The translations under genes and the position numbers were made by a program. A model generated the notes under the pieces. The model was not told the DNA's origin. It did no database searches and was given only the letters and a program-made list of their open reading frames with translations. Shown here one piece after another: positions 20,650-31,126 of a DNA stretch of 64,000 nt. Source of the DNA: Teratosphaeria epicoccoides (Eukaryota > Ascomycota > Dothideomycetes > Mycosphaerellales > Teratosphaeriaceae); contig JADDMT010000024.1 of the NCBI GenBank assembly GCA_021401465.1, positions 62,001 to 126,000 of the forward strand, read 5' to 3'. The first letter of the stretch is position 1; each line of letters opens with the position of its first letter.

Positions 20650-21867
20650 CTACACTGGTAAGCCCGTATTCGGATCTCGGCCCGGCTTCAAGCATAGTCC
20701 TTTTTTGCCTACTTCTTCTTGCAGGAACTCAAAGCGGTCGGCATCATCACCGTAGTAGAAGCTGCCGTCCCAAAAACCGCATCCGATATTCGAAGTCTCT
20801 TTCCGATACTTTACTTGCTGCAATCCCGCCCTATCTACAGGTGGACGGAAGGCTTCTAACTGCTCCCGGTCATGCTCCTCACTCGCAATGAGCGAGTCGC
20901 CTTCCATGTGGTGAAAAAGCTCGGGATTGACAGTGAAGCAGTTGAGAGGTCCGTCACGGCATCCGGTCAAAATTGCTACATCGAAAGCCACTATGTCTCT
21001 GCTGGGATCTTCGTGTGCAGGTGCAATCTCCTCGATGATCTGCTTGGCCGCCTGTCTCGTGACTGCGTAGCCAAATGTGCAAAGCGGCCACTGTGACTTG
21101 TGTATTATCCTCTTCTGTTCTGGTATGCGAAACGCGGTCAACAAGCTGGCAGTGAAAGGATGAAGATCTGTCCGCCATTGCAGCGTCGGGTCCGCATACA
21201 GCACGTGTGGTGTGTCGTTCAAGTCTTCTGGATGGTGGTATCCAACCCCGAGCGATCCCTGAGCGTCGCCGAAGTAGTCACCGCAGTGTCCAACGTAGAG
21301 TAGGTCCCAGTCATGTTTCGTGCCCCAAGGATAGTCCTCCACATTGACCTTGCCCTTGCTCTTGCTCATCTGCCGCACAGCCTGTTGCGCCAGTGGTATC
21401 TGCTTCGTTCGTAGGCGGATGTCCCAATCCACATCGTCCTCGAAAATGACGGCTGTCTCGAGACCGGAAGCCAAGAACTCGTTCAATACGACATGATGGC
21501 TCATCCACGCCTTGATACTACCAGTCCCCACCCTCGACTCACTCTCGTTCGCTGGCCGGAAGTTCCGCACGTCCTCGTCCGACCAAGCTACTTGTGTTGG
21601 TATGATGAAATTCAGCCCAGTAATTGCCGCCGCTTCCTCCAGATGTTGTCGTCTAGGTGATCGTGGTCCGGAGACCACAAAAAGCCCGCCAAATCCTAGC
21701 GTGGAGTTTGCCGGACGCAGCTGCGTTGCTGCGGAGCCGTTCGTGGCTTTGAACGTGGACTTCACATGGCTAGTGACTGTTTCACGGTAGTATGAAAGGA
21801 ACGTAATGACAACGAGGGCCGTCAAGAGGTAGCCAAATGGCGAGCGAGAGTTCCGATGAGCCAGCAT
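20650..21867 (-). CDS. GT25-like glycosyltransferase, type II membrane protein
   Basis: A single-exon gene of 405 residues. ATG 21865-21867 is the first ATG; the frame is open a further 52 codons but only from a TTG. A short N-terminal cytosolic part and one membrane helix (FGYLLTALVVITFLSYY, ~12-28) fit a Golgi type II enzyme. The luminal part begins with GLFVVSGPRSPRR and contains the acidic EDDVDWD motif typical of the nucleotide-sugar site of family 25 (LPS-type) glycosyltransferases, followed by WGTKHDWDLLYVGHCGD, a block common to fungal members. It probably transfers a sugar, perhaps galactose, to secretory glycans; donor and acceptor are not deducible. Confidence 0.85.
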   Translation of the reverse strand: MLAHRNSRSPFGYLLTALVVITFLSYYRETVTSHVKSTFKATNGSAATQLRPANSTLGFGGLFVVSGPRSPRRQHLEEAAAITGLNFIIPTQVAWSDEDVRNFRPANESESRVGTGSIKAWMSHHVVLNEFLASGLETAVIFEDDVDWDIRLRTKQIPLAQQAVRQMSKSKGKVNVEDYPWGTKHDWDLLYVGHCGDYFGDAQGSLGVGYHHPEDLNDTPHVLYADPTLQWRTDLHPFTASLLTAFRIPEQKRIIHKSQWPLCTFGYAVTRQAAKQIIEEIAPAHEDPSRDIVAFDVAILTGCRDGPLNCFTVNPELFHHMEGDSLIASEEHDREQLEAFRPPVDRAGLQQVKYRKETSNIGCGFWDGSFYYGDDADRFEFLQEEVGKKGLCLKPGRDPNTGLPV

Positions 21868-22135
21868 CGCGGAAGCCTTGCAACCGTGCTCGCTAGGATG
21901 TGTGGGCGCAGTGCTCTTGGCCGAGCAAGACAGGGATGGCTTCACGAGCGCTTCATGAAGAACTAGCTGTATTTCCCAAAACAAGGTACATGGGATGAAA
22001 GAAGTGAAAGAGCGCTGCGACAATAATGAAGTGTCGAGAGAGCCAGCGGCCAGCGCTTATTACAAGTCACGTCTCTTCAAAAGGCCCACCCGTGCACCGC
22101 GTGGACGCAACCCACAAGCTGCACAGGTCAAACGA

Positions 22136-22162
22136 TGATGGCCAATAGTGATGGCCAATAGT
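22136..22162 (+). repeat. two-copy tandem repeat of GATGGCCAATAGT
   Basis: Two adjacent copies of GATGGCCAATAGT in the promoter of the GT25-like gene; each contains a CCAAT box. Confidence 0.7.
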
Positions 22163-23154
22163 GTGCCTGTGTGCGTTGAGACGACTCGTCACTGCGAACG
22201 CGGACCCGCACTATGGATTCGTGCAGTACCTGCGGTGTAGAGTTCTGGAGTGCTGCTCAAATAGCCAAGTCACTAGTAAGCTTTTACTGGGTCTTGAAAC
22301 TTAGCGCGAATGTATTCTGCGATTTGCTTCTGCATTATCGAAGTAAGCAGGGTTATTGTTCGTGCAGATAACAGAAAGTGTGCGAGAGCAACAGTGAAGT
22401 CGCAACGCTAGAGCTCGTTAAGCTTCCGGTCATCGAATGCAGAGAAATGAATGTGATGGGGTTACTGAGGAATTTGCTGATAATTGAGCGCTCTGTTCGC
22501 TGCCCTCAGCACTACTATTGCCCAATCTGAAACTTCCGCGTCAGTGCTTCCTGCTTTTCGGCTGTGGCTTCTAATAATAAGTGGGATTATTGAGCTGTCC
22601 AACCTACAGAGACCCTGGCTTTCCCGATCGGGTTGAGTCATGCGGTCCTGTAGAAGTACACGAATCATTGCAAAGTCGATACGCAATCCCTCTATGTAGC
22701 TTTGAAAAGACCGCTTTGGACCCCGACGTGGTCACCATGCTCTGGGCCAGACCTCGCACGCTTGGCAGGGCAAGGCCGCAACACTACGACGCCTGCAGAG
22801 CTAGCAAAGGTGGCATGCAAGCTCTCGCGGTATGGTGAGCAATATGAGATAAGCTAGGCATGTATATCATCCTCCAGCCGCACCTCACAGGCAGTTGTGC
22901 CATGGCTACGGAAGACAGAAGTCAAGCGTCGAGGAATGAGACGATCTCAGCGAGCATGCTTGAGATTAATCTAAGCGCACCGATAGATCCGGTATCGGGT
23001 CATTGATGCCTCGTGTGTGCAATGACTGCGCAAAGCGAGTCGTTGCCTGGCGCAGAGTGAGGATCTGAGGCTGGCAGGCCGTGTGCTGGCTTGGCTGCGT
23101 TTATTGTGATCAAATGCAGATCTCCAAACACATCAGTACCATGATTCAACCAAA

Positions 23155-23320
23155 GAAGTGACTCGCTGACACATCTGACCGCTTGTTGACACGGCTGAAT
23201 GGTTGTTGACATTATGCTGACTGAACGAAGTCGAATGTTCGGCATCACAGTCGACTGCTTATTGACATAGTCGATGACTTGTTAACACAATCGACGGCTT
23301 GTCGACGCCGGCGAATGCTC
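23155..23320 (+). repeat. dispersed TTGACTGCTTG repeat, cluster C (about 20-bp period)
   Basis: The clearest cluster: GACxGCTTGTTGACAxxxTC-like units follow one another at about 20 bp, for example at 23177, 23258 and 23278, with some units degraded. GCTTGTTGACAC at 23181-23192 matches cluster B exactly in reverse complement. Confidence 0.7.
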
Positions 23321-24068
23321 AAAGTGACGGCTTTGGTCAGTTCCATGAGGTGTCACCACCCAGGCAGGCGTCACCTACCATCTTGACTAGTCCTTGGTGA
23401 CGGCAGTCTGATCGCGGATGTATCCTGCTTGATTGCCTGATGGCTTGTACAAGTCAAGGCAATGTGTTCAGGACAACGCGATGACACAGTCAGTGTGATA
23501 GGCGGGTCTTGCGAGCGCATTCCTCGCTCATGTTGACGTTGAAGACTGCCACGGGCTCCCAGGCGGACGTGTCCGCGTTGGCTGAAGCCTTCGACGATCT
23601 GCCACCTTTTTCGTCGGCTGCCTCGTCCTCGAAGTCCTCAGCCATGCTTGCAGCCAAACATATCTATATCGACGGCGCCACCCACGTATTTGCTTCTATA
23701 CTTCTGCTCGCTCGACTCGCATCGCCGAAAAATGCGGATAGCTTCGAAAGGTCGACCTCGCCTCCATAGCCCGTGCGACGCGACACCTGATGCACTTCCC
23801 TGTCCGCTGTTGAGGGCGCCAGGCACCAAGTCATCTGGTATCCGCATTCACATGAATGGCGGTCGCCGCAAATATGTGCTGCGGGGGCCAGTCAACTTGC
23901 TTGAGTGGGCTTCAGCGCTTCCACGAGTTTATAAAGCCTCCGACCCTGCCTGAATCTTTACAGCTCTCCTTGAGCTGCTTCTCGACCTTCCTGGTAAGAC
24001 AGCGGACATCAGGATCATATCGCAGGGCTATCAAGATTTTCATCTGAGACCAGGCTTGATGGTTAGGC

Positions 24069-26027
24069 ATGTCTTCAATCACGAAACCGTCATCTCTGCC
24101 AAGTCTACTCCTCCAGCCGGACGAAGGGAAAGGACGTTACCAAATCTGGACTCTCGATCAGGCCGGATCGGCCTCTATTGTCAGTCTTGGTGCCTGGCAA
24201 CCAGCAGGATTGCCCAGCGAGCTGTTCACCAACACCGGCGCAAAGGCAGGAAGCGATGTCCAACATGGGAGTAAGACTGATAAGCGCAAACTTATGGCCC
24301 GCGACGCTGCATGGGCGAAGAAGTCTGGTCGAGACCTCGTGGTTCGTCAGCTCAAGCACAATGACCGGCCCGAGCCGTCCTTTACAGACATTCACTTCTC
24401 TCCACCAGGACTGGAGGAGCAAGACTTCGCGGACTTTCCTATCAGCGAATTGCCGAACTCGCCACTGTCCGAACTTTCAGCGTCGGGCTCGCGCCATGCT
24501 TGTCCATACTATGGACGGCACGAGCTGCCTCTCCACCCAGTAGCCTTAGGGCTGGATTGTCACGAAATACCCGACGAGCTGCCAACCATCCACCAATTAC
24601 ATGAGGTGGACGCGCCAGCTCTGTCGCCACAAGTCTTGCACCAACCTCTGGCCCGTGAATTCTCGTTTGTTGCGTCCTCGAGTGCGGAAGACGTCCACAG
24701 CCCCGACGGGTCCTGCAAACGTCTTTCAGCGATAGCGATACTGCTGTCGAGCATCCTGAGCGAGACTGCAGTGATAGTGTCGCTTCGACAATCGTACCCT
24801 GCAGATGACAAGTTCCAGCTCGATATCGAAACACCAGGTTCCAGGATCTACCGGCATTGAACACCGAAGTTACCAAAGGTCTGCTTCCCGAGCCCCTGGA
24901 ACACGAAGTGACTAACGCCTCAGCCGACTGCAGCTCTCTGCTTTATACTGGCCGCGTAGAGCCCAAGGTCTGCAGGACACTGCCGGATGTTGCAGTCCAC
25001 AGTTTTTGAAGTCTGGCGCATCTCTTGTTGCACCTTACTCAGTGGCTCCTGCTGAGTGGACGCGAGCTTCAGGTCCCTATTGGCCATGTACGGGTCAGAT
25101 GGCAATGCATTTGCGGCGATCACTTGTACGATGATTTCATTGAGTCACGCCCTGGAACCGCAAACGACCTTGAAGCGGTGCTCAATCGCCAAAAGCCACC
25201 AAACCCGAATTATGTTGTCCCAGGATCGAGAGACCCTCGATCCACTCGACAATACACCCCAGGATCTGGCCATCTTTCGGCATCGTCGGCAAGCTCCAGG
25301 TCAAGCCGGAGTTTCGGTCGCAGTCCTGGCACTCCGTACAACTCTGCGCCCATGTCCTTGCGCTCGAGCTCCAGTAGGAGCTCGCGATTCTTTCCTCCGA
25401 TGCCAGAGCAGTACCTGCTGACATACATCAACGAGGCCCGCGGCGCTCCAAAATTGCGACAGACTGCGCTGCACAACAAGCAGGTCCAGACGGACGTCGA
25501 CCTCGCCATCGCGCCACGCGAAGAGTACATGCGAGTGAACGACCCCTCGTACCGGCGCTTCTGCCTCAGAGGTCTTGCTTCGATCGAATTTTTTCGATTC
25601 TGCCTGCATTGCAATCGTTTCGCTGGTGTTCGAAACTGTCCTGATGTGCCACCGATTAACATGGCTCATGATTATGAGTTTGTCCGGATGGACCTCTCTC
25701 TGCCAATCGGCAAGAATTGTCTGTTGCATCTGTTTCAGCACCCTCATGAGCATGAGGACGAGACTGTGGCGTATTTGTTTATACCAAAGAAGTTAGAGAG
25801 GCTGCCGCATGGCATCGGATGGGGCGTTTCAATGACCGAAAGGACTGGTGCCCGTACGCATTTGGACTGTAGTGGTGCTGAGCTTCATTTTGTTTGGATG
25901 CGCGTTCGGTATTGTGTGGTCTGTGAAGGAACAAGATATACAGTGTGCATTTGGGGTGGCCTCGTTTGTTACTAGCCTTATTGGTCAGCTGGTCGGGCTC
26001 TCCCAGGCGTTCATTGGATGAATCCTG
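24069..26027 (+). pseudogene. frame-broken fungal membrane-anchored protein gene
   Basis: Coding-like sequence continues in changing frames. An N-terminal ORF (24069-24860) and overlapping acidic, Ser-rich frames up to about 25015 precede an ORF at 25025-25975 with a conserved fungal module: VRVRWQCICGDHLYDDF, a Ser-rich linker, EQYLLTYINEARGAPKL, RRFCLRGLASIEFFRF, and LLHLFQHPHE...IPKKL...GIGWGV. In that family the module is followed by membrane helices and an 'AFGVASF' stretch; here that part (about 25850-26027, IWTVVVLSFILFGCAFG) lies in another frame, so a frame change near 25840-25850 cuts it off. Assembly error or missed introns are possible, but at least two breaks are needed. Similar proteins sit in fungal secretion/recognition-type families of unknown function. 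Confidence 0.55.
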
Positions 26028-26936
26028 AGATCTTGATGCGGCTGGTCTAGTGATTCAATCAGTTAAGCGCTCACTCAACGACTTGGTACATTTGACTGCT
26101 TGATCTCACGACAGACGGATTTTTTGATGTGAGTGACTGCCTGTCAACCTTACTTTTTTGTTCAGTGCCGGGGGAATGTTTGATGATACTGTTGACTAAC
26201 TATGATTGATCTCATCACGGTTTCAACTCGATCAGTCAACCAGTCGACGATACGATTGACTGATACAATGACTGGGCCACACCATCGCAGCCAACAAATC
26301 ATGTTCGAGATGATTTCGTGAGGGGCGAACAAAGTTTCCTGAATTCAGTATGTTATCGAGCGTCTTCTTAACGCTCTTACGGAGAGAGGCGGTATTGCAC
26401 TGTGGGTCCTGTAGGTCGTCAACCGTGCTTGTGCAAAACGCAGCGACGTTTCGAACGACTTCAGTTCATCCACGAGAGCATTGAGGTGCTTTCCTGGTAT
26501 ATGGTCCTGCAGATTTTCACATGTCAGTTTGAAATATTGCTCGAGTGAGGCGTCTCGCTGCTTGCCGTAAAGCTTTACACGCACCTTAAGCTGTCGAACG
26601 GTTGACACGCTGAGCCAATGCGTGATACACGGGGCTCGCTGGTGTAAGCTGTCATCCGTACCATCCAAAGCTCAATCTTATCAGTGAGGACTCGAGTGCC
26701 TCGAATAGTGCATAGATTGATTGGCTGTTGAGATCACTGTCAGTGCCCCTCGACAGCTCGTGATATTGCGGCATCACGCTAATGAGCAGGTCCGTTTGCT
26801 ACACTGAGGTGTCTTTAAAACCACTCGCGGCCCCATCATTCTGTTGCAGTCAACAAAACACTCAAAGCGTCTAGTACGGAATCGACCAAGACGGTCTTGA
26901 CCAACTATCTCCGCGGCACGATACGAGCATCACACC
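26028..26936. other. intergenic, gene-poor
   Basis: No supported gene. Repeat cluster D occupies about 26050-26280. The minus-strand ORF at 26345-26668 lacks an ATG near its start and shows no recognised family. Confidence 0.45.
26050..26280 (+). repeat. dispersed TTGACTGCTTG repeat, cluster D
   Basis: TTGACTGCTTG at about 26094, GTGACTGCCTGTCAAC near 26133, and further TTGACT/GTCAAC motifs in both orientations up to GATTGACTGATACAATGACTG at the end. It is more degraded than cluster C. Confidence 0.5.
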
Positions 26937-27274
26937 ATGGCGGACTAGCCACCGATAGAAGGCCCGCTGTATCAGTATTTTGACGAGAGAGCCCACTCCG
27001 ACATCACGATCCAACTCAAGGAAGGCCGCAGCGTCGCCGCACACAAGCTCATCCTATGCCTCTCCTCACCCGTCTTCGAAGCCGCCCTCGAAGGCAACTT
27101 CCGTGAGAGCAGAACCAAAATGCTTGAGCTGGCCGACGACGACACTGCGGCTATTGAGGAGCTCCTGCGTTTCGTCTTGGTCAGATCGACACAGATATGT
27201 ACGACACCATCGAGGAGCGGCTGGAGAAGTTTGCCGTGGCGGGAAAGTGCGACGTCGGAATTTCCGTCAAGTAG
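26937..27274 (+). pseudogene. BTB/POZ-domain gene, disabled
   Basis: ATG 26937 is followed by TAG at codon 4 (26946-26948). After it the frame encodes a typical fungal BTB start: HSDITIQLKEG, AAHKLILCLSSPVFEAAL, GNFRES...LELADDD and IEELLRFVL. Near 27175-27190 the similarity moves to another frame (DTDMYDTIEERLEKFAVAGK), ending with TAG at 27272-27274. One nonsense and one frameshift, plus a truncated C-terminus, mark it as a pseudogene. An intact BTB gene lies at 34.1 kb. Confidence 0.65.
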
Positions 27275-28389
27275 ATGACTAATAGAAGCCATCTGAGTCA
27301 GGAGACTTGGTGAGGCAGTCAAAATATCAACAGAAGCAACGTTGGCACCAACACTTGTGGTCGTCTTGTTTTCAGGCGGACGAAAACGTGACCCCTGCTT
27401 TGCATTCGTATGCCAAGTCGAAGTCTACGAAGCACGCAGGCAGGGTATGCGGAACAGCCTCGCGGAAGGCCTGCATGTGTAGACGCGTCGAGCTCCAATC
27501 GCCGACATGCATCAGCGCGTGTACCCGGTGTAGAACTGACAACGGTCACCGCTGCAAGACGCCGGGTGTAATACGGCCGACGCCCTCCCAATGAGATTCT
27601 TCCACGACGCTGATGTGGCCCAGTGCTGCGGCCAGTGGATCTTCGGCGACTTCGCGACAGAGACCCGCTCGTTGGACAATTGCTCATAGTAGTCATGGAA
27701 CCACAACAATTCTCATCAATAAAACAGAGTTGAAGCATCGGCGAGATGATGCTGTTGGACCGAAGCAAGACAAGCCGATCTTACCATTGCTGATCTGGTC
27801 AGCGGTGGCTGGTTTCATGTTGTTGCCGGGGCAAAGTTGGCGCGGAATCAGCTTCAGATGCGAATGATGTGGGACGAATGTGGATGGGACAAGTGAATGC
27901 ATTCCTGGAGTGTCCGACATGGCAAAACTTGACTTCATCTGCTCCGAGAGACATCCATGACCCCCGTGACACAGAACAGCGACGTTTGAAACGTGATACA
28001 AGCATATCAGCAGCTTGCAATTTACATCGCGGTCAAGGTCGACCTAGCATAATGTCAACCAGCCTCGGTGGAGTCGTTAGCGTGTTTATTATTTGGCTGG
28101 GAGCTTTAACACCCAGTCGCGTCCCGCCTGCCACTTTTGCTCCCATGCAATCCCTCTTCACGCTTCTGCATCCCCGACGTTGTCACTCTCAGGCCATTGG
28201 CTTTGACTGACAGTAGCGAGCGGTACATCAGAAGCCCAACAAGTGCTCTCTTCTTCTTCTCCTTCCCACACAATCGAAGCAGCTGAGCTCGAGGCGTTTG
28301 TTTCGAGCTCTTGCAGCTCGTCAATCTGGTGAGCTCACACAGGCACCATAAGAGACAGACCAAGTGAGCATTGCTGATCAAAAAATAGG
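27275..28389. other. intergenic, upstream region of hex1
   Basis: No gene is seen. The pyrimidine-rich stretch near 28230-28265 is a likely transcription-start region for hex1, followed by several potential splice sites (GTGAGC near 28329, GTAAGT near 28410), suggesting a spliced 5' leader. Confidence 0.4.
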
Positions 28390-28521
28390 ATTTCGACGCC
28401 AGAGTCCCGTAAGTGCTAGCAGTGAGACTCCTGGTGCAGGCTGCTCACACCCAGGGCAGCCAAATGTCGACTGAACTGCCCGCTGGACAGGCACGGAGAG
28501 CTGACAATGTCACAGTGTCCC

Positions 28522-29429
28522 GTTCAGCGTCTTTCCGTCAACCTACAAGAACGAGCAGGCGCAAGCTGCCGAGACCACCGAGGTCAAGACTGACGAGCGA
28601 GTGACCGTCCAAGGCGCTGGACGGGAAGAGGAAGTCGACGACCGGTTCACTCGACGTACGCAACAAGGCGCTTCCCGCCGCGACAACCGCGACGCCCGCG
28701 AAGACATCCGCATCACTGAGCGCGAGCGAGTCTTCCGTCCCGGCCGCTCAAGGAGAGAAGAGGACGTCCGTGTCTACGAGGACGACCGCTACACTACCGA
28801 CCGCCGCGACGTCCGTGTCGACATTGACAGGCAGCGGTAAGTTTTGCGTTCATTTTCCGACATTCCCGATGTTTCTCGTATCGCCACCAATGGCGTGAGC
28901 CGTTGACGAGCGAGCACGGACAGCACCCCTGTGGCGCGCTTCGGCAAACACGCTACGCACGCCGAGTGGGTCTAGTGTGTTGTCACCCAGCAACCCATCC
29001 GGCTTTCCAACTTCCTTGTCCATGGTACTCATTCTTTCACGCATGTTCATCAACCACGCTGAACCTTGCTGACGCGTACGGTCACACCGCAGCTACCGTG
29101 AACCTTATCAACGCTATTCGGACGCCCAGATTGACGTCCAGGACCGCGTCTACGACCGCGAGGGCCGTGTTTACAAAGGTCAACAAGACTTCCACCACGA
29201 CACACGTCACACTCCAGCGACTCAGATAGCTGAGTCTCGCGTCGACGCAGCTGAGGCTCAGTACCGCGGCTGGCAAGGCAAGAGCACCCACCCTCGCGAA
29301 TACCCGGAAACAAGTTATTCGGAGGCAAGTCATCCGGAGCGTGAGCCTGTCACATACGACGAGAAGGTCAAGGTCACTGAATCCAGTACCGTTGACCCAT
29401 CGCGAGGCGGACGCAAGCACCGCTTTGAT
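28522..29429 (+). other. in-frame N-terminal extension exons of hex1
   Basis: Two stretches join in frame with HEX1. The first, about 28522-28836, encodes an Arg/Asp/Glu-rich peptide (EVDDRFTRRTQQGASRRD) and ends at a GTAAGT donor. A 256-nt intron (28837-29092, with CTGAC branch and CAG acceptor) leads to 29093-29429, encoding a Tyr/Arg/Asp-rich segment with no stop before MGYYDEDG. No in-frame ATG is visible in these exons, so a start must lie in a further upstream exon or the part is untranslated leader. Aspergillus and related fungi are known to make longer HEX1 forms by alternative splicing. Confidence 0.55.
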
Positions 29430-30080
29430 ATGGGATATTACGACGAAGACGGCCATTATCACAGCTTCCGTCACGGTCTCCACCGCGCTGCCGACCGCAT
29501 CCTCTACGGCTCACAGCACCACCACCGTCACGAGCACCGCCCCGTCGAACGCGAAGAAGACATAGTAGTCGAAGACCGCGAGATCACCATGTCAGCTCCA
29601 CGTGGCTCTGGCGGCTTCCGCACTGGAGGCATCCCGAACACGATCACCATTCCATGCCATCACATTCGCATTGGTGATCTCCTGATCCTCCAGGGCCGTC
29701 CTTGCCAGGTGATTCGTATCACGACCTCGGCTCAGACCGGCCAGCATCGCTACCTGGGTGTTGACCTCTTTACTAAGCAACTGCACGAAGAGAGCAGCTT
29801 CGTCAGCAACCCAAGCCCGTCTGTCGTGGTCCAAAACATGCTGGGCCCGGTATTCAAGCAGTACCGCGTCTTGGACATCCGCGATGACGGCCTTGTCGTT
29901 GCCATGACCGAGACTGGCGATGTGAAGCAGAATCTGCCGGTGCTTGACCAGAGTAACTTGTTGAGCAGGCTTCAGGAGAGCTTCAACAATGGCCGTGGCT
30001 CTGTTCGTGTGCTCGTCATTAACGATGAGGGCCAGGAGCTTGCCGTCGACTACAAGGTCGTGCATGGTAGCCGTTTGTAG
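29430..30080 (+). CDS. hex1: Woronin body major protein HEX1
   Basis: 216 residues from ATG 29430 (MGYYDEDGHYHSF), the position matching the start of Neurospora HEX-1. HEX1 self-assembles into the crystalline core of the Woronin body, a peroxisome-derived organelle that plugs septal pores after wounding. It has the eIF5A-like fold: HHIRIGDLLILQGRPCQVIR, TGQHRYLGVDLFTKQLHEES and DGLVVAMTETGDVKQNLP, nearly unchanged from other Pezizomycotina. A His-rich stretch (SQHHHRHEHRP) follows the start. The last three residues SRL are the peroxisomal PTS1 signal. The frame stays open upstream through spliced exons (28522-29429). Presence of this gene places the organism in Pezizomycotina. Confidence 0.97.
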   Translation: MGYYDEDGHYHSFRHGLHRAADRILYGSQHHHRHEHRPVEREEDIVVEDREITMSAPRGSGGFRTGGIPNTITIPCHHIRIGDLLILQGRPCQVIRITTSAQTGQHRYLGVDLFTKQLHEESSFVSNPSPSVVVQNMLGPVFKQYRVLDIRDDGLVVAMTETGDVKQNLPVLDQSNLLSRLQESFNNGRGSVRVLVINDEGQELAVDYKVVHGSRL

Positions 30081-31126
30081 ACGGACGTGGTTGCGAGATT
30101 GTAATGATGAAGGAATCGAGGGGAGATTGGGCATGGGAGAACAAGATAAGCGATGTGACATGGCATGGTCAGAAATTCGTCCGTAGTGGATAGTGGTGAA
30201 AAGTGTGCTTGGATTGTATGGTCGATGGTTCCTGCCCAGCTCCCATCCCTGCCCCCGCCCTTCTGCTATGATGGCAGTGATCCATCAGTCAACAGAACGA
30301 GCCGCTCGTGCGACAGCTTGGCTGCTTGGGGCAAGGGTGATGGAAACTACCAGCCGACTCGAGCAGGTCATCGCATTTTCACTCAAAGAAGCTGATTGGT
30401 AAGCTGTCTGCTCGTGTCAACGACAACGCATCAACCCTTGACGAGTCGAGCACTTTTTTGACCGATGATGGCATCGACGGGCGACGATTGTTCCCTGTAC
30501 GCGTAGCGCGGGACATTATTGGCAGAAGAAAGTTGTGAAGATGGTTCATGAAACGCAGAAGCGCAGAGCTGCAAGAGGCGGGCCAACCCGCGTTGCTCGT
30601 CCAACGTGTCGCGGTTGCTGTGGAGGCGCAGGCCTTGGCCTTTCCGCGACACCACCATTGAGAGAAGCTTGGGGATGTCAGCATCGGCAGCCTTGATCAA
30701 TGATCAGCTAGAAATAGGTGAAGCTAGCGGCTCATGTGCATGTACACGCGTTAGAACAGATTTCACGGTAGGGAAACCGTTTAAAAAAGGTAACCTTTCT
30801 CCAACCTCGATCTGTCTGCACGCTATATGAGCACTTGGTGTATACACGCTACTCGGAATCTACCATGCTGTAGCATTGATAGCGGTGGCTTTCCTCTCAG
30901 CCGAGCGCAGGCCCACGAGCTCGTGCGGTTGACGGGAGCCTGATTCAACAGAGTTGATACCTGACTGTGGTAGCAACGCGAGGATGTACTTGGCTCTACA
31001 GGCTCTTTGAGCGATACCCGGGCCACTCCTGGAGCTGAACATAGAACCTGTTGTGTTTACTTGCCGATCAGGCTGGATTGACTTTGGGCTGGCTATAAGG
31101 TGGCTCTCTGTCCGTCCTTGGCCAAT
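30081..31126. other. intergenic, promoter of the membrane GH17 gene
   Basis: No gene is seen in about 1.05 kb. GTCAAC/TTGAC motifs at 30285-30445 (including CTCGTGTCAACGACAACGC) faintly resemble repeat cluster B. Confidence 0.45.

Larger units (their letters stand above)
21868..24068. other. gene-poor intergenic region
   Basis: About 2.2 kb with no gene I can support. It holds a small tandem repeat at about 22136-22162 and repeat cluster C at 23155-23320. Short ORFs at 23509-23953 sit just before the broken gene and may include remnants of its 5' end. Confidence 0.45.

Noticed and set aside
26345..26668. 107-codon minus-strand ORF
   Set aside because: Its first codon is TTG, with no ATG nearby, and no family resemblance.
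28463..28604. ORF starting MSTELPAGQ as the start of long HEX1
   Set aside because: It runs in a different frame from the HEX1 extension and stops at 28602; no splice sites were found that join it in frame.
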